From Bufo bufo (lineage: Eukaryota; Chordata; Amphibia; Anura; Bufonidae): 64,000 bases of DNA. The stretch lies in the NCBI RefSeq assembly GCF_905171765.1, contig NC_053392.1, positions 413,550,787-413,614,786 of the forward strand. Direction: 5' to 3'. The notes under the pieces are model-generated. The model was not told where the DNA came from. It ran no database searches and saw only the letters and a program-made list of their open reading frames with translations. Of this stretch, positions 53,767 through 64,000 are shown piece by piece. Position 1 is the stretch's first letter; each line of letters starts with the position of its first letter. The translations under genes and the position numbers were made by a program.

Positions 53767-54462
53767 AGTGTTGATCGAGCATCAAAGTGCTCAGGTGCTC
53801 AGGCCAAACACATCAGGATACTCAGGTGCTCTACCAAGCACCAGAGTATAATGGAAGTCATGGGGAGAACCCGAGCATTAAACCAGACACCCCCTGCTCA
53901 GAAGAGGGCAGAGTGCCTGGTTCAAAGGAAAAGATCAGAAATTGATGGAAACACCACCGAAATGGTTCGGGAACAGCATGGCAAGGATGTCTGGATGCAT
54001 CTTGGACTCCCAGGTCGCAGCTAGGAACGATGTTGTCCGAGTAGTACGCCACTTTTACAGACTGGCAATAATACACACCAAACCGAAGATAAAAATCGAT
54101 TTCAGACGGAGAAAAAAATTATTAGGAAACATTCTTTCCTGCATATTTACTTGTATATAAAGTGCAAGTGCTGCCAAAAATAACAAGGAAGAGGCAACGC
54201 GATACAACCTGTATATCACATAAAGGAGGGCCTCTTTCACATTGTGGTACAATTGTTCATTTAGTGGGACTCCTACACTCATAAAGCCTATGCACTAAGT
54301 GAAAGGGCTGCCAAAAATTACAAGGAACCGGCACTCCAATACACACTTTGTTACACATAAAGGAGGGCATCATACACAGCCTTGAAAAATTATGATTGAT
54401 GGCCTGCTGGTGACCCTCAAAAACATTTGGAACAATGGCCTGCTGATCTGACCATCTAAAAC

Positions 54463-54680
54463 ACTTCGGTGACTCAGTCTAGATAACCTGGGTCCGATCG
54501 CATGTCCCCTAGATGGCGAATTCGGATGTCTGCCCTATCAACTTTCGATGTTATTTTCAGCGGAAGCAATGGTGACCACGGGTAACAGGGAATCATGGTT
54601 CAATTCCAAAGAGGGAGCCTGAGAAAGGGCTACGGCTTCCACATCCAAGCAAGGCAGCATGGGTGCAAATTACCTATTAA
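54463..54680 (+). pseudogene. 18S rRNA-derived segment, sense (in a hAT)
   Basis: Reads ttcggtgactc, tctagataacct, ccgatcgcatg, gtctgccctatcaactttcg, tggtgaccacgggtaacagg, gaatcatggttcaattcc, agagggagcctgagaaag and ccacatccaagcaaggcagc, the order found in 18S rRNA from the ggtgactctagataacctcg word to the caaattaccc word. It ends at gcaaattacctatt. Substitutions and small gaps show it is a pseudogene fragment. Immediately before and after are units of the 41-bp array. Confidence 0.93.
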
Positions 54681-54684
54681 GTAT

Positions 54685-55636
54685 AATTAGGTGAGGGCCT
54701 ACAGGTGAGCTGACTCTGTAAAGATTTTGGGTGCGGGTCTGCTGCTAAGATGAACCTCTAAACCTCTAAAAAATTATATGTGAGGGCCTGCTGGTGAGCT
54801 GACCCTGTAAAACATTGTAGGTGAGGGCCTGCTGAACAGCTGAGCATCTAAAAAATTATAGATGAGGGTCTTCCGGTGAGCTGATCCTGTAAAAGATTGT
54901 AGGTAAAGGCCTGCTGGTGAGCTGAGCCTGTAAAAAATTATATGTGAGGGCCTTCTGGTGAGCTGCCCCTGTAAAACATTATATGTGAGGGCCTTTAGGC
55001 GAGCTGACCCTGTAAAAGATTGTAGGTGAAGGCCTGCTGGTGAGCTGAGCCTGTAAAAAATTATATGCAAGGACAAGCTGGTAAGCTGACCGTCTAAAAC
55101 ATTATATGCGAGGGCCTGCTGGTGAGCTGACCCTGTAAAGATTGTAGGTGAGGGCCTGCTGGTGAGCTGACCCTGTAAAAAATTATATGCGGGGGCCTGC
55201 TGGTGAGCTGACCCTCTAAAAGGTTGTAGGTGAGGGCCTGCAGGTGGGCTGACCCTCTAAAACATTATATATGCGAGGGCATTCAGGTAAGCTGACCCTG
55301 TAAAAGATTGTAGGTGAAGGCTTGCTGGTGAACTGACCCTGTAAAACAATGTAGGTGAGGGCCTGCTGGTGAGCTGACCCTATAAAACATTATATGTGAG
55401 GGCCTGCTGGTGAGCTGCCCCTGTAAAACATTGTAGGTGAGGGCCTGATTGTGAACTGACCCTCTAAAAAATTATATGGGAGGGCCTTCAGGTGCGCTGA
55501 CCCTGTAAAAGATTGTAGGTGAAGGCCTGCTGGTGAGCTGACCCTGTAAAAAACTTATATGTGAGGGCCTGCTGCTGGTGAGCTGACCGTGTAAAAAATT
55601 ATATGCGAGGGCCAGCTGGTGAGCTGACCCTGTAAA
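54685..55636. repeat. 41-bp tandem array, about 22 copies
   Basis: tgagggcctgctggtgagct plus gaccctgtaaaa and attgtaggt/attatatg recurs at 41-base spacing (54,781, 54,822 and on). Two degenerate units precede the 18S segment (54,397-54,460). Open frames on the minus strand are repeat artefacts. Confidence 0.93.
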
Positions 55637-55640
55637 ACAT

Positions 55641-55874
55641 ATGCGACAAATAAGCATGTTGATATGATAGAAGAGGAGAAGGAGGATGAGAAAAGGAAGA
55701 TTCAACCATATACCCTTAGTAAACAAGATGGCGGCTCACCTATGAACAACCTATGGATACGGTGCACTCCTCTAGGATCACCCAAATCCAAGCAGTAATA
55801 GGAGAAAAAAAGTAGTGGTGGAGGGGCACTCAGATATCAGGGAGCCCTGGATAGCAGATTAGTGTAAAAGCATT
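55641..55874. other. short transition sequence
   Basis: Purine-rich hAT-like remnant, then ggcggctcacc and aggggcactcagatatcagg. The latter resembles in style the phrase before AT-rich sequence at 63,085 and may be a PLE end. No gene. Confidence 0.3.
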
Positions 55875-56831
55875 TAATATACATCAATAAAATGAATAGT
55901 ACATAAACCTAAACATAAAATGAAAATAGCTATATAGCCATAATTGCACAATGGTGCACCAATGTTAAAACTCCATGATACAGCTGTTGTAGAGCACTCT
56001 TGTTGAAATGGATGGCTGATTATCCCAATGGAGTGGATTATAAAACGTACCACCTGGTAAGGGGATGCTGAAAACTAGTGTCCCATATATGAATGGATCA
56101 GTGGTAAATAATAAGATAATGTCCACTCAATAGTAGGAGCGTACCACTTATTACCTGTTGTAATATTACCTGCAAGCAACATACTTATATGGACTCAACC
56201 CTATATGGTTTACCATAAGCCTAACAATATTCATTCATCCATTGGTGACCCAGGAGCAAAGGGTTTTCTGCTGCACACAAATTACACCTGGAGAAGTGGA
56301 ATTTAACATCTGATCCCTCCTAGCGTATGATCCGCCGATCACGTTGACAGAGTCATATCACGTGAGTCACCGCCAGGTCACATGGGACGCCGCGCTAAGA
56401 CCGCGAGACCACACGGTACGCCGTAGTGTTCAAGGCGGCGGGGAAAGAAGGCACCCGGCATCCGGCGGTAATGTATAATGCTCATCACACTATCATTGCC
56501 TGGTGATTTTATATGGTTGAGACACTCAAGAAACGGACATATCTGTTACAACAGGTGATAAGTGGTATGCTCCTACTATTTAGTGGACATTATCTTATTA
56601 TTTACCACTGATCCATCCATATATGGGACACTAGTTTTCAGCGTCCCCTGACCAGGTGGTATGTTTTATAATCCGCTCCATTGGGATAATCAGCCATTCA
56701 TTTCAAGAAGAGCGCTCTCCAACGGCTGTATCATGGAGTTTTAACATTGGTGCACCATTGCGCAATTATGTCTATTTAGCTATTTTCAGTTTGTTTATGT
56801 TTATGTACTATTCATTTTATTGATGTATATT
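55875..56831. repeat. large inverted repeat, 290-bp arms, 380-bp spacer
   Basis: Left arm 55,875-56,164 (aatatacatcaataaaatga ... taccacttattacctgttg) pairs with right arm 56,545-56,831. The arms differ at a few per cent. The spacer includes a GC-rich stretch (56,390-56,470). The mobile-element class is not clear. Confidence 0.9.
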
Positions 56832-56832
56832 C

Positions 56833-59107
56833 ACCCCTTAAGGACCGGGCTCATTTTCTCCTTCAGGACCAGGCCATTTTTTTGCAAATCTGACCAGTGT
56901 CACTTTATGTGGTGATAACTTTAAAACGCTTTGACTTATCCAGGCCATTCTGAGATTGTTTTTTCGTCACATATTGTACTTCATGACACTGGTAAAATGG
57001 AGTAAAAAAAAAACTTTTTTAATTATAAAAAAAATATCAAATTTACCAAAAATCTGGAAAAAATTAGCAAATTTCCAAGTTTCAATTTCTCTTCTTATAT
57101 AATACATATTAATACTTACAAAAATAGTTATTACTTTACATTTCCCATATGTCTTCTTCATGTTAGGATCATTTTGGGAATGACATTTTATTTTTGGGGG
57201 ACGTTACAAGGCTTACAAGTTTAGAAGTAAATCTTGAAATTTCTCTGAAATTTTCAAAAACCAACTTTTTAAGGACCAGTTCAGGTCTGAAGTCACTTTG
57301 TGAAGCTTACATGATAGAAACCACCCAAAAATGACCCCATTCTAGAAACTACACCCCTCAAGGTATTCAAAACTGATTTTACAAATGTTGTTAACCCTTT
57401 AGGTGTTCCACAGGAATTAATTTAAAATAGATACAATTTCAAAATTTCACTTTTTTGGCAGATTTCCATTTTAATAATTTTTTTTTCCAGTTACAAAGCA
57501 AGGGTTAACAGCCAAACAAAACTCATTATTTATGTCCCTGATTCTGTAGTTTACAAAAACACCCCATATGTGGTCGTAAACTGCTGTACAGGCACACGGC
57601 AGGGCGCAGAAGGAAAGGAATGCCATAAGGTTTTTGGAAGGCAGATTTTGCTAGACAGTTTTTTTGGACACCATGTCCCATTTAAAGCCCCCCTGATGCA
57701 CCCCTAGAGTAGAAACTCCAAAAAAGGTGACCCCCATCTAAGAAACTACACCCCTCAAGGTATTCAAAACTGATTTTACAAATGTTTTTAACCCTTTAGG
57801 TGTTCCATAAGAATTAATGGAAAATAGAGATACAATTTCATAATTTCACTTTTTTGGCAGATTTTCCATTTTAATATTTTTTTCCAGTTACAAAGCAAGG
57901 GTTAACAGCCAAACAAAACTCATTATTTATGGCCCTGATTCTGTAGTTTACAGAAACACCCCATATGTGGTCGTAAAATGCTATACAGGCACACGGCAGG
58001 GCGCAGAAGGAAAGGAATGCCATACGGTTTTTGGAAGGCAGATTTTGCTAGACAGTTTTTTTGGACACCATGTCCCATTTGAAGCCTCCCTGATGCACCC
58101 CTAGAGTAGAAACTCCATAAAAGTGACCCAATTTTAGAAACTACTGGATAGGGTGGAAGTTTTTTGGTACTAGTTTAGGGTACATATGATTTTTGGTTGC
58201 TCTATATTACACTTTTTGTGAGGGAAGGTAACAAGAAATATCTTTTTTGGCACCGTTTTTTTTAATTTTTTTTATTTACAACATTCATCTGACAGGTTAG
58301 AGCATGTGGTATTTTTATAGAGCAGGTTGTCACGGACCCGGCGATACCTAATATGTATACAATTTTTTTATTTATTATCTTAGCTAGGATCTAATTTTTT
58401 GTGGGATGAGATGTTGGTTTGATTGGCACTATTTTGGGGTGCATATGACTTTTTGATCGCTTGCTATTACACTTTTTGTGATGTAAGATGACAAAAAATG
58501 GTTTGTTTTTTTACACCGTTTTTATTTTTTGTTTTTTACGGTGTTCATCTGAGGGGTTAGGTCATGTTATATTTTTAGAGAGCCGGTCAATACGGACGCG
58601 GCGATACCTAATATGTATACTTTTTTTTATTTATGTAAGTTTTACACAATGATTTCATTTTTGAAACAAAAAAAATCATGTTTTAGTGTTTCCATAGTCT
58701 AAGAGCCATAGTTTTTTCAGTTTTCTGGCAATTATCTTGAATAGGGTCTCATTTTTTGCGGGATGAGACTACGGTTTGATTGGCGCTATTTTGGGGTGCA
58801 TATGACTTTTTGATCGCTTGCTATTACACTTTTTGTGATGTAAGGTGACACAAAATTGTTTATTTAGCACAGTTTTTATTTTTTACGGTGTTCATCTGAG
58901 GGGTTAGGTCATGTGATATGGTTATAGAGCTGGTTGATACGGACGCGACGATGCCTAATATGTCTATATGTCTTTTCCCTATTTTCTTTTACATTTTTTT
59001 TACTTCTTTTTTGGAAAAGGACGCTTTTAATTTATTTTGTAAAACTTTAATTTTATTAACTTTTTTTTTTTTCACTTTTTTTTTTGTCCCACTATGGGAC
59101 AGGGTCT
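56833..59107. mobile_element. Kolobok-like non-coding sequence, inverted relative to 25-28 kb
   Basis: Starts accccttaaggaccgggctc, then gcaaatctgaccagtgtcac, and contains repeats of gatgcacccctagagtagaa, acaggcacacggcagggcgc and gcatatgactttttgatcgc. The order is the reverse of the 25,690-27,860 region. The internal duplication of roughly 400 bp (57,300-57,720 and 57,720-58,130) is clear. No transposase. Confidence 0.8.
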
Positions 59108-59162
59108 GATCCTTGTTTCTATACAGCACAATACATCTGTATTGTGCTGTATTGAACTGTTA

Positions 59163-59425
59163 GGCCCCTTTCACACGAGCGAGTTTTCCGTGCGGGTGCA
59201 ATGCGTGACAGGAACGCATAGCACCCACACTGAATCCTGACCCATTCATTTCAATGGGTCTGTGTACATGAGCGTTGTTTTTCACGCATCAGTTCTGCGT
59301 TGCGTGAAAATCGCAGCATGTTCTATATTCTACGTTTTTCATGCAGCCCTGGCCCCATAGAAGTGAATGGGGCTGCGTGAAAAACGCATTGCATCCGCAA
59401 GCAAGTGGTTGCTAAGAGATGTTTG
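59163..59425. mobile_element. half of a GGCC-ended fold-back MITE
   Basis: ggcccctttcacacgagcga, cactgaatcctgacccattc and gttgcgtgaaaatcgcagca match 8,208-8,470. The second arm is absent and the sequence meets hAT coding at about 59,426. Confidence 0.8.
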
Positions 59426-60530
59426 TAAACCTTCAGTTTTTTATCACGTCCAAGGTGTAGAGCGCCAGTTCGTGCAACTGCAACGTGTCCAGCTTGGACA
59501 CCCAGTAGTTTTAAGGCACTAAGGGATCATTGAGGATGCTGACACTGTCTGTCATGTACTCCTTCACCATCTTCCAAAATGTTTCCCTCCTTGTGACGGT
59601 AGGCCACGCATTAGGGTGAGGGTGCTGGCGGGGTGTCATGAAACTGTCCCAGGCTCTGGAGACTGTTGCCCTGCCTCTGTTGGAACTGCTGTGTGTTCCC
59701 CTTGTCTCCCTTATTCGGTTGGCCAAGGAACTATGGAGTCTGTCGCCAGGGTTGTCAGATGGAAATTTTTAGAGCAATTTTTAAACAATGATCTTCTGGT
59801 ATTGCACTGTTTTGCTTGTCCTCTCCACCAGAGTAATGAGAGATGAGAAGTTCTCTTTGTAGTTGGGGTCAAGAAGGGTGAACAACCAGTAATCCGTGTT
59901 GTCATAAATGCAAATAACGCATGGGTCGCGGGAAAGGCAGCCTAACATAAAAGTGAGCCATGTGTGGCCAGAGTAATAATAGGCAAGACTTCGCTGTCGT
60001 CATCAGGAGGATCACTTTCATTCTCCTAATCCTCTTCCTACTCTTCTGCCCACCCACGCTGAACAGATGGAATTAAAGTTCCATGGTTACTACCCTCTGT
60101 AGCAGAGACAACCGTCTCCTGCTCCTCCTCCTCCTAATCGTCCAATTCGTGCTGAGAAGACGAACTGAGGGTGGTCTGGCTATCACCCTGTGTAATGTTT
60201 TCCCCCATTTCCACCTCTTCCACATGCAAAGCGCCGTCCTTAATTGTGAGCTGCGAGTGTTTGAGTAGACACAGAAGTGGGATGGTTACGCTGATAATAG
60301 CGTTATCGCAGCTCACCATCTGTGTTGAGTCCTCAAAGTTTCTTAAAACCTCACAGAGGTCAGACATCCATGCCCACTCCTCGTTTGTGAATAGCGGAAG
60401 CTGACTGGAAAGGCGACGACCATGTTGCAGCTGGTATTCCACTACTGCCCTCTGCTGCTCACAAAGCCTGGCTAACATGTGGAAAGTCGAGTTCCAGCAT
60501 GTGCTTACGTCACACTACAGCTAGTGAGCT
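59426..60530 (-). pseudogene. hAT transposase, distinct copy, heavily decayed
   Basis: Reading leftward: MLARLCEQQRAVVEYQLQHG, NEEWAWMSDLCEVLRNFEDS and NAIISVTIPLLCLLKHSQLT (60,478-60,134), then several shifts through an acidic linker, GCSPFLTPTTKRTSHLSLLW, RATVSRAWDSFMTPRQHPHP, ETFWKMVKEYMTDSVSILND and, near 59,500, NYWVSKLDTLQLHELALYTL, the start of hATC. It is homologous to but clearly diverged from the two hAT copies at 23 kb and 31 kb. Confidence 0.85.
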
Positions 60531-60600
60531 GGCAATTTGAAGTGCTGCTGCAGCATTGACAGACCGGCTAAAGCTGTCGATGGCTTATGGAAATGTGCCC
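60531..60600. other. short non-coding junction
   Basis: Remnant of hAT sequence upstream of the fragment. No further feature. Confidence 0.3.
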
Positions 60601-61216
60601 TGCAGCACCTGAGGGGTTAATTGTGCGGATCACAGCTCCCTGTAAGAGATCGGGTTGTGCCAGGCAGCAGGGAGCAGTTATGTACACAGTTCTTAGTATA
60701 TTCTAACTTGAAGCGTCCCCATCACTATGGGAACGCCTCTGTGTTAGAATATACTGTCGGATCTGAGTTTTCACGATCTAACTCAAATCCGATGGTATAT
60801 TCTAACATAGAGGCGTTCCCATGGTGATGGGGACGCTTCAAGTTAAAATATACCATCGGATTGGAGAAAACTCTGATCAGATGGTATATTAATAGGGACT
60901 CCTGACTTTACATTGAAAGTCAATGGGGGACGGATCCGTTTGCAATTGCACCATATTGTGTCAACGTCAAACGGATCCGTCCCCATTGAATTGCATTGTA
61001 AGTCAGGATGGATCCGTTTGGCTCCGCACGGCCAGGCCGACACCAAAACGCTGCAAGCTGATATTTGGTGTCCGCCTCCAGAGCGGAATGGAGGCGGAAC
61101 GGAGCCAAACTGATGCATTCTGAACGGATCCTTATCCATTCAGAATGCATTGGGGATGAACGTCAGGGCCGCTTGTGAGAGCCCTCAAGCGGAACCCCAA
61201 ACGCAAGTGTGAAAGA
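60601..61216. mobile_element. Harbinger-type MITE related to the 12.3-12.6 kb end
   Basis: Core hairpin 60,704-60,846 (cttgaagcgtccccatcact ... ggtgatggggacgcttcaag), arms of about 68 bases. The right half (ggatccgtttggctccgcac, gccgacaccaaaacgctgca, gcattctgaacggatcctta) closely matches 12,410-12,620 and ends gtgtgaaagaagacc, the counterpart of gtgtgaaagtagcc. The left tip is not clear. Confidence 0.75.
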
Positions 61217-61815
61217 AGACCGCCTGATGCACCCCTAGAGTAGAAACTCCAAAAAAGTGACCCCATTTTGGAAAGTACAGGATAAGGTTCCATTTTTCTA
61301 GGTACTATTTTAGGGTACATATGATTTTTGGTTGCTCTGTATTACACTTTTTGTGAGGCAAGGTAACAAAAAATAGCTGTTTTGGCACTGTTTTTATTTT
61401 TTGTTATTTACGTTTATCTGACAGGTTAGGTCATGTGCTTTTTTTATAGAGCAGGTTGTTACTCATGCGACAATGCCAAATATGACATTTTTTTAGGGTT
61501 GCTTGTTTCAGTTTTACATAATAAAGCATTAAAAAAAATGATTTTTTTGTGTCTCCATATTCTTAAAGCCATACTTTTTTTTTTTTTGGAGTGATTGTCT
61601 TAGGTAGGGTCTCATTTTTTGAGAGATGAGATGACGGTTTGATTGGTACTATTTTGGGGTGCGTATGACTTTTTGATCGCTTGGTGTTACACATTTTGTG
61701 ATGTAAGGCTTTTTTTACACCATTTTTATTTTTATTTTTTATGGTGTTCATCTGAGGGGTTAGGTCATGTCACATTTTTTTTAGAGCAGGTCATTATGAT
61801 ATTTTTTTCCACTTA
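61217..61815. mobile_element. Kolobok-like fragment
   Basis: gatgcacccctagagtagaa, gaggcaaggtaacaaaaaat and ggtgttcatctgaggggtta repeat the content of 58,085-58,560. Non-coding. Confidence 0.75.
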
Positions 61816-61819
61816 TGCA

Positions 61820-62068
61820 CGCCACATAAGGCTTTAGAACATATAACTTCACCGCTGAACGGCAAATATATTTTTATTATGACACTCATACACGACAAAA
61901 AGGGCTTTAGAAGATATAACTGCACCACTGAGCGGCAAATATATTTTTCTTTTGCCACTAATACATGACAAAAAAGCCTTTAGAACATATGACCGCACCG
62001 CTGAAAGGCATATATATTTTACTTTTGCCACTTATACACAGCAAAAAGGGCTTTAGAACATATTTGCT
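61820..62068. repeat. 75-bp tandem repeat, 4 copies
   Basis: ggctttagaacatataac..caccgctgaacggcaaatatatttt..gacactcatacacgacaaaaa recurs at 67-79 base spacing (61,831, 61,910, 61,977, 62,051), as in hAT subterminal arrays. Confidence 0.85.
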
Positions 62069-62081
62069 CGTCCTCACTGCA

Positions 62082-62450
62082 GGGCCGTTTCTTAGACCGC
62101 GTGGGCCGGGTGGCCGCCCGGGGCGCTGTCAGAAGGAGGGTGCTGGCAGGGCACAGCAGGAGATGAGCGCTGCGCTTCCATTATGGAAGCACTCACTCAT
62201 CTCTATAGTCATCTGTATAGCCGTCCTCAGGACAGCGATACAAATGTCTGTGCTGCGACAGGGGAGGGAGAGGTGTGTCCCCTCTCTGTTCCTCTGATAG
62301 GCTGTCGGCCTAGTGCTGGCAGCCTATCAGAGGCCGGTGCAGGCGGCGCGATTACATCATCGCGCCGCCTGAGCCAGCGAGGGACACAGGCCGGAAGAGG
62401 TCTGCATCGCATCCTGGAGGAGGTAAGTATAACGTTTTTTTTTTTTGTAG
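62082..62450. mobile_element. hAT-type MITE fragment with GC-rich hairpin
   Basis: Starts cagggccgtttcttagacc, like the CAGGGCC hAT tips elsewhere. It contains inverted ctctgataggctg/cagcctatcagag and ggcggcgcgatt/atcgcgccgcc pairs (62,290-62,370). The right end is not defined. Confidence 0.55.
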
Positions 62451-62465
62451 TTTTTCTTATATACA

Positions 62466-62950
62466 TATGTACAAATTACAATACTGCCACATAAGAGGGG
62501 CTGCTGGCACATAAGGGGGGCTACTGGCACATAAGGGGAGCTACTGGCACATAGCGGGGGCTACTGGCACATAGGGGGGCTACTGGCACATGATAGGGGG
62601 GACTACTGGTACATAAGGAGGACTACTGGCACATAAGGGGAGCTACTGGCACATAAGGGGGGGCTACTGGCACATAAAAGGGCTACTGGCACATGATAGG
62701 AGGCTACTGGCACATAAGGGGGGCTACTGGCACATAAGGGTTGGCTACTGGCACATGATAGGGGGGGTGACTGGCACATAAGGGGGCTACTGGCACATTA
62801 TAGGGGGGTACTCTGGCTACTGGCACATGATCGTGGGGGGCTCTTATTACTGGCACATGATTGGGGGCATCTATGGGAGCACATCTTACTGGCACATGAT
62901 TACGGGACATCTATGGGGGCACATCTTACTGGCACATTATTGGGTGGCAC
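62466..62950. repeat. 22-bp minisatellite, about 20 copies
   Basis: ggctactggcacataagggg with variable G runs and occasional gatagggg inserts. Open frames on the minus strand are repeat artefacts (repeating HVPVA-like residues). Confidence 0.92.
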
Positions 62951-62959
62951 TATAGGGGC

Positions 62960-63708
62960 ATCTACTGAGGCTAAAAAGAAGGGGAAATTAAATATATAGG
63001 ATATCACACTAGAAATAATGGAAACCAATAGGTGCTCCTGTAAAATTGAGACCACTCACTCAATAAAATGAATAATAGAATTATATAAGATACAGGGCAC
63101 TCAAGAGACCGTGACTATGTGGTTACAACAAATATATAGTTTTATTGATAATAAAACAAAAAAAATAGGAAATAAATACAATATAGTATGATGTTAGTAA
63201 GTGCTTCAATGATGGTAATCACTATATTCAAGCTATTCAAAAGTCCGCTGCATATAAATTGTCATAAAGGCGGACCTCAATGCTATGACCAGCAAATTAC
63301 TTGGTATCGCAATCACTAAAAGTTCAATCCAATACTTATTTGCAGTCTTTGAAATAGATACCTGAGTATGGTTGATATAGACCAGAAATCGAATATCCCA
63401 CACTTAGTTGCAGCGGCGTCCCGCCGAAACAGATGTGGGTAGCGGCGTCCCGCTACTAGATCACTTGCAAGTAAAAATTAATTATAATCGACCAAACCTT
63501 GACATGTGACCACTCTCCGAAATGTGCCTCTGTTCGTGCAGCACTTGTAGGATCAGGAGATTGCAGGCGGCTCTATAATTCGCTATTCAAGCCTATGGAC
63601 CTCCGCTTTTAGATGGAAATTCCGCAGTAGTATAATAACGGATGATTTCGTCGGTAGAAGTCCACCTCTGCTCTATAAGTTGGTCAGTCTTTGGTACTTA
63701 GGTCTTTG
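62960..63708. other. probable PLE-associated non-coding sequence
   Basis: Non-coding sequence that leads into a PLE coding fragment. It has ggcactcaagagaccgtgac, an AT-rich block, and paired gcggcgtcccgc words at 63,412 and 63,443. I infer it belongs to the PLE but see no repeat partner in the window. Confidence 0.35.
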
Positions 63709-63818
63709 ACCTTGTCCTTCTGTAACAAATGCCAATGTTTTGCCATAATTTGACGACTACAAGAAAATACGTCAAATTGTGGCAAAACATTGCCATTTGT
63801 TACAGAAGGACAAGGTCA
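63709..63818. repeat. 50-bp inverted repeat at a PLE junction
   Basis: accttgtccttctgtaacaaatg..ccataatttgacg (63,709-63,756) and its inverse cgtcaaattgtgg..catttgttacagaaggacaaggt (63,770-63,817) are separated by 13 bases. The right arm is coding PLE sequence, so the left arm is an inverted copy of coding sequence. Confidence 0.9.
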
Positions 63819-64000
63819 TAGGTACATTAATACAACAAAATCCAAGGATTACGTTTTCAAAGGCCCCCAATTTGGGTTTAAAGGTGGCCCCTACAGTTAA
63901 GAGACAAGTAAACAAGGAGTCCACCATCTCAAGCTTGATGGGCCTACAAGGTTTCTTTAGATGTGGTATTTGTGGTAACTGCAAAATAACATCTTTTCAA
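63752..64000 (+). pseudogene. PLE ORF fragment (RT-endonuclease linker with zinc motif), runs off the end
   Basis: Frame reads QIVAKHCHLLQKDKVIGTLI, NPRITFSKAPNLGLKVAPTV and MGLQGFFRCGICGNCKITSF. The CGxCxxC motif and the preceding NL..APT segment are typical of the region between the RT and the GIY-YIG domain of Penelope-like proteins. The RT upstream is absent, and an in-frame stop lies just left at 63,746. The fragment continues beyond the window, so intactness downstream cannot be judged. The 63,772-63,984 minus-strand frame is its shadow. Confidence 0.85.

Larger units (their letters stand above)
53767..55640 (+). mobile_element. hAT element carrying an 18S segment and a 41-bp array, 3' truncated
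   Basis: The tip tagtgttgatcgagcatcaa is a hAT 5' end. It is followed by duplicated aaagtgctc-type words, repeats (gctgccaaaaattacaagga at 54,168 and 54,308; aaggagggc at 54,223 and 54,360), an 18S-derived segment and a long 41-bp array. It fades at agaggagaaggaggatgaga (55,670) and no 3' tip is visible. No transposase is seen. Confidence 0.65.

Noticed and set aside
54774..55726. Minus-strand ORFs of 84-100 codons
   Set aside because: Translations of the 41-bp tandem array.
62704..62910. 68-codon ORF with repeated HVPVA-like residues
   Set aside because: Artefact of the 22-bp minisatellite.

Overview
This window looks like vertebrate intergenic DNA, most probably from an anuran amphibian with a large, transposon-rich genome. 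Nothing prokaryotic or viral is visible and I found no host protein-coding gene. The anuran assignment is an inference from the mix of repeat families: TTAA-flanked T2/Kolobok-type MITEs, Penelope-like elements (PLEs), several hAT families with TTCGGGTTCG-type ends, Sushi-like Ty3/gypsy chromoviruses, Tx1-like L1 and CR1. The window reads as a stack of nested insertions, many of which can be ordered by target-site duplications (TSDs).

Layout. 1-2.7 kb: minisatellite and unclassified retroelement-like sequence. 2.7-5.0 kb: a non-autonomous hAT holding a 67-bp satellite that is split by an internally deleted Tc1 transposon. 5.4-7.3 kb: a 713-bp fold-back and LTR-like sequence. 7.4-12.6 kb: a PIF/Harbinger-type element (TAA TSD) without a recognisable transposase but with a decayed six-exon MADF-domain gene and a nested 946-bp fold-back MITE. 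12.6-18.3 kb: CR1 tail, T2/Kolobok MITEs, a solo gypsy LTR with perfect TSD, a Harbinger MITE. 18.3-19.8 kb: hAT fragment on the minus strand. 19.8-25.1 kb: 5' part of a large hAT on the plus strand (promoter, 100-bp repeats, accessory ORF, broken transposase).

At 25,066 that hAT is interrupted by a TTAA-flanked element whose other end is at 48,271, so about 23 kb is one nest. It holds an L1 (27.9-28.3 and 46.6-48.2 kb) that encloses a palindromic MITE carrying a hAT MITE, a minus-strand hAT (30.4-38.7 kb) carrying a complete-ended 4-kb PLE with a hammerhead-like motif and another hAT MITE with a 20-copy minisatellite, then a 5'-truncated gypsy chromovirus (38.7-46.6 kb) into which a nearly full-length, young gypsy chromovirus (40.5-46.0 kb) inserted on the opposite strand.

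48.3-64 kb: the outer hAT resumes and carries two antisense 18S rRNA-derived segments; a fold-back AT-rich hAT (51.9-53.3 kb); a second hAT carrying a sense 18S rRNA segment and a 41-bp array (53.8-55.6 kb); an inverted repeat of unknown class; Kolobok-like sequence; a third decayed hAT transposase (minus); Harbinger MITE; 75-bp and 22-bp arrays; and the start of another PLE running off the end.

The coding pieces do not cooperate as a pathway. They are the gag/pol, reverse transcriptase, transposase and accessory genes of unrelated mobile elements, nearly all broken by stops, frameshifts or deletions. The most unusual items are the repeated association of 18S rRNA fragments with hAT elements, the MADF gene inside a Harbinger-type element, and the hammerhead-like motif in the PLE.
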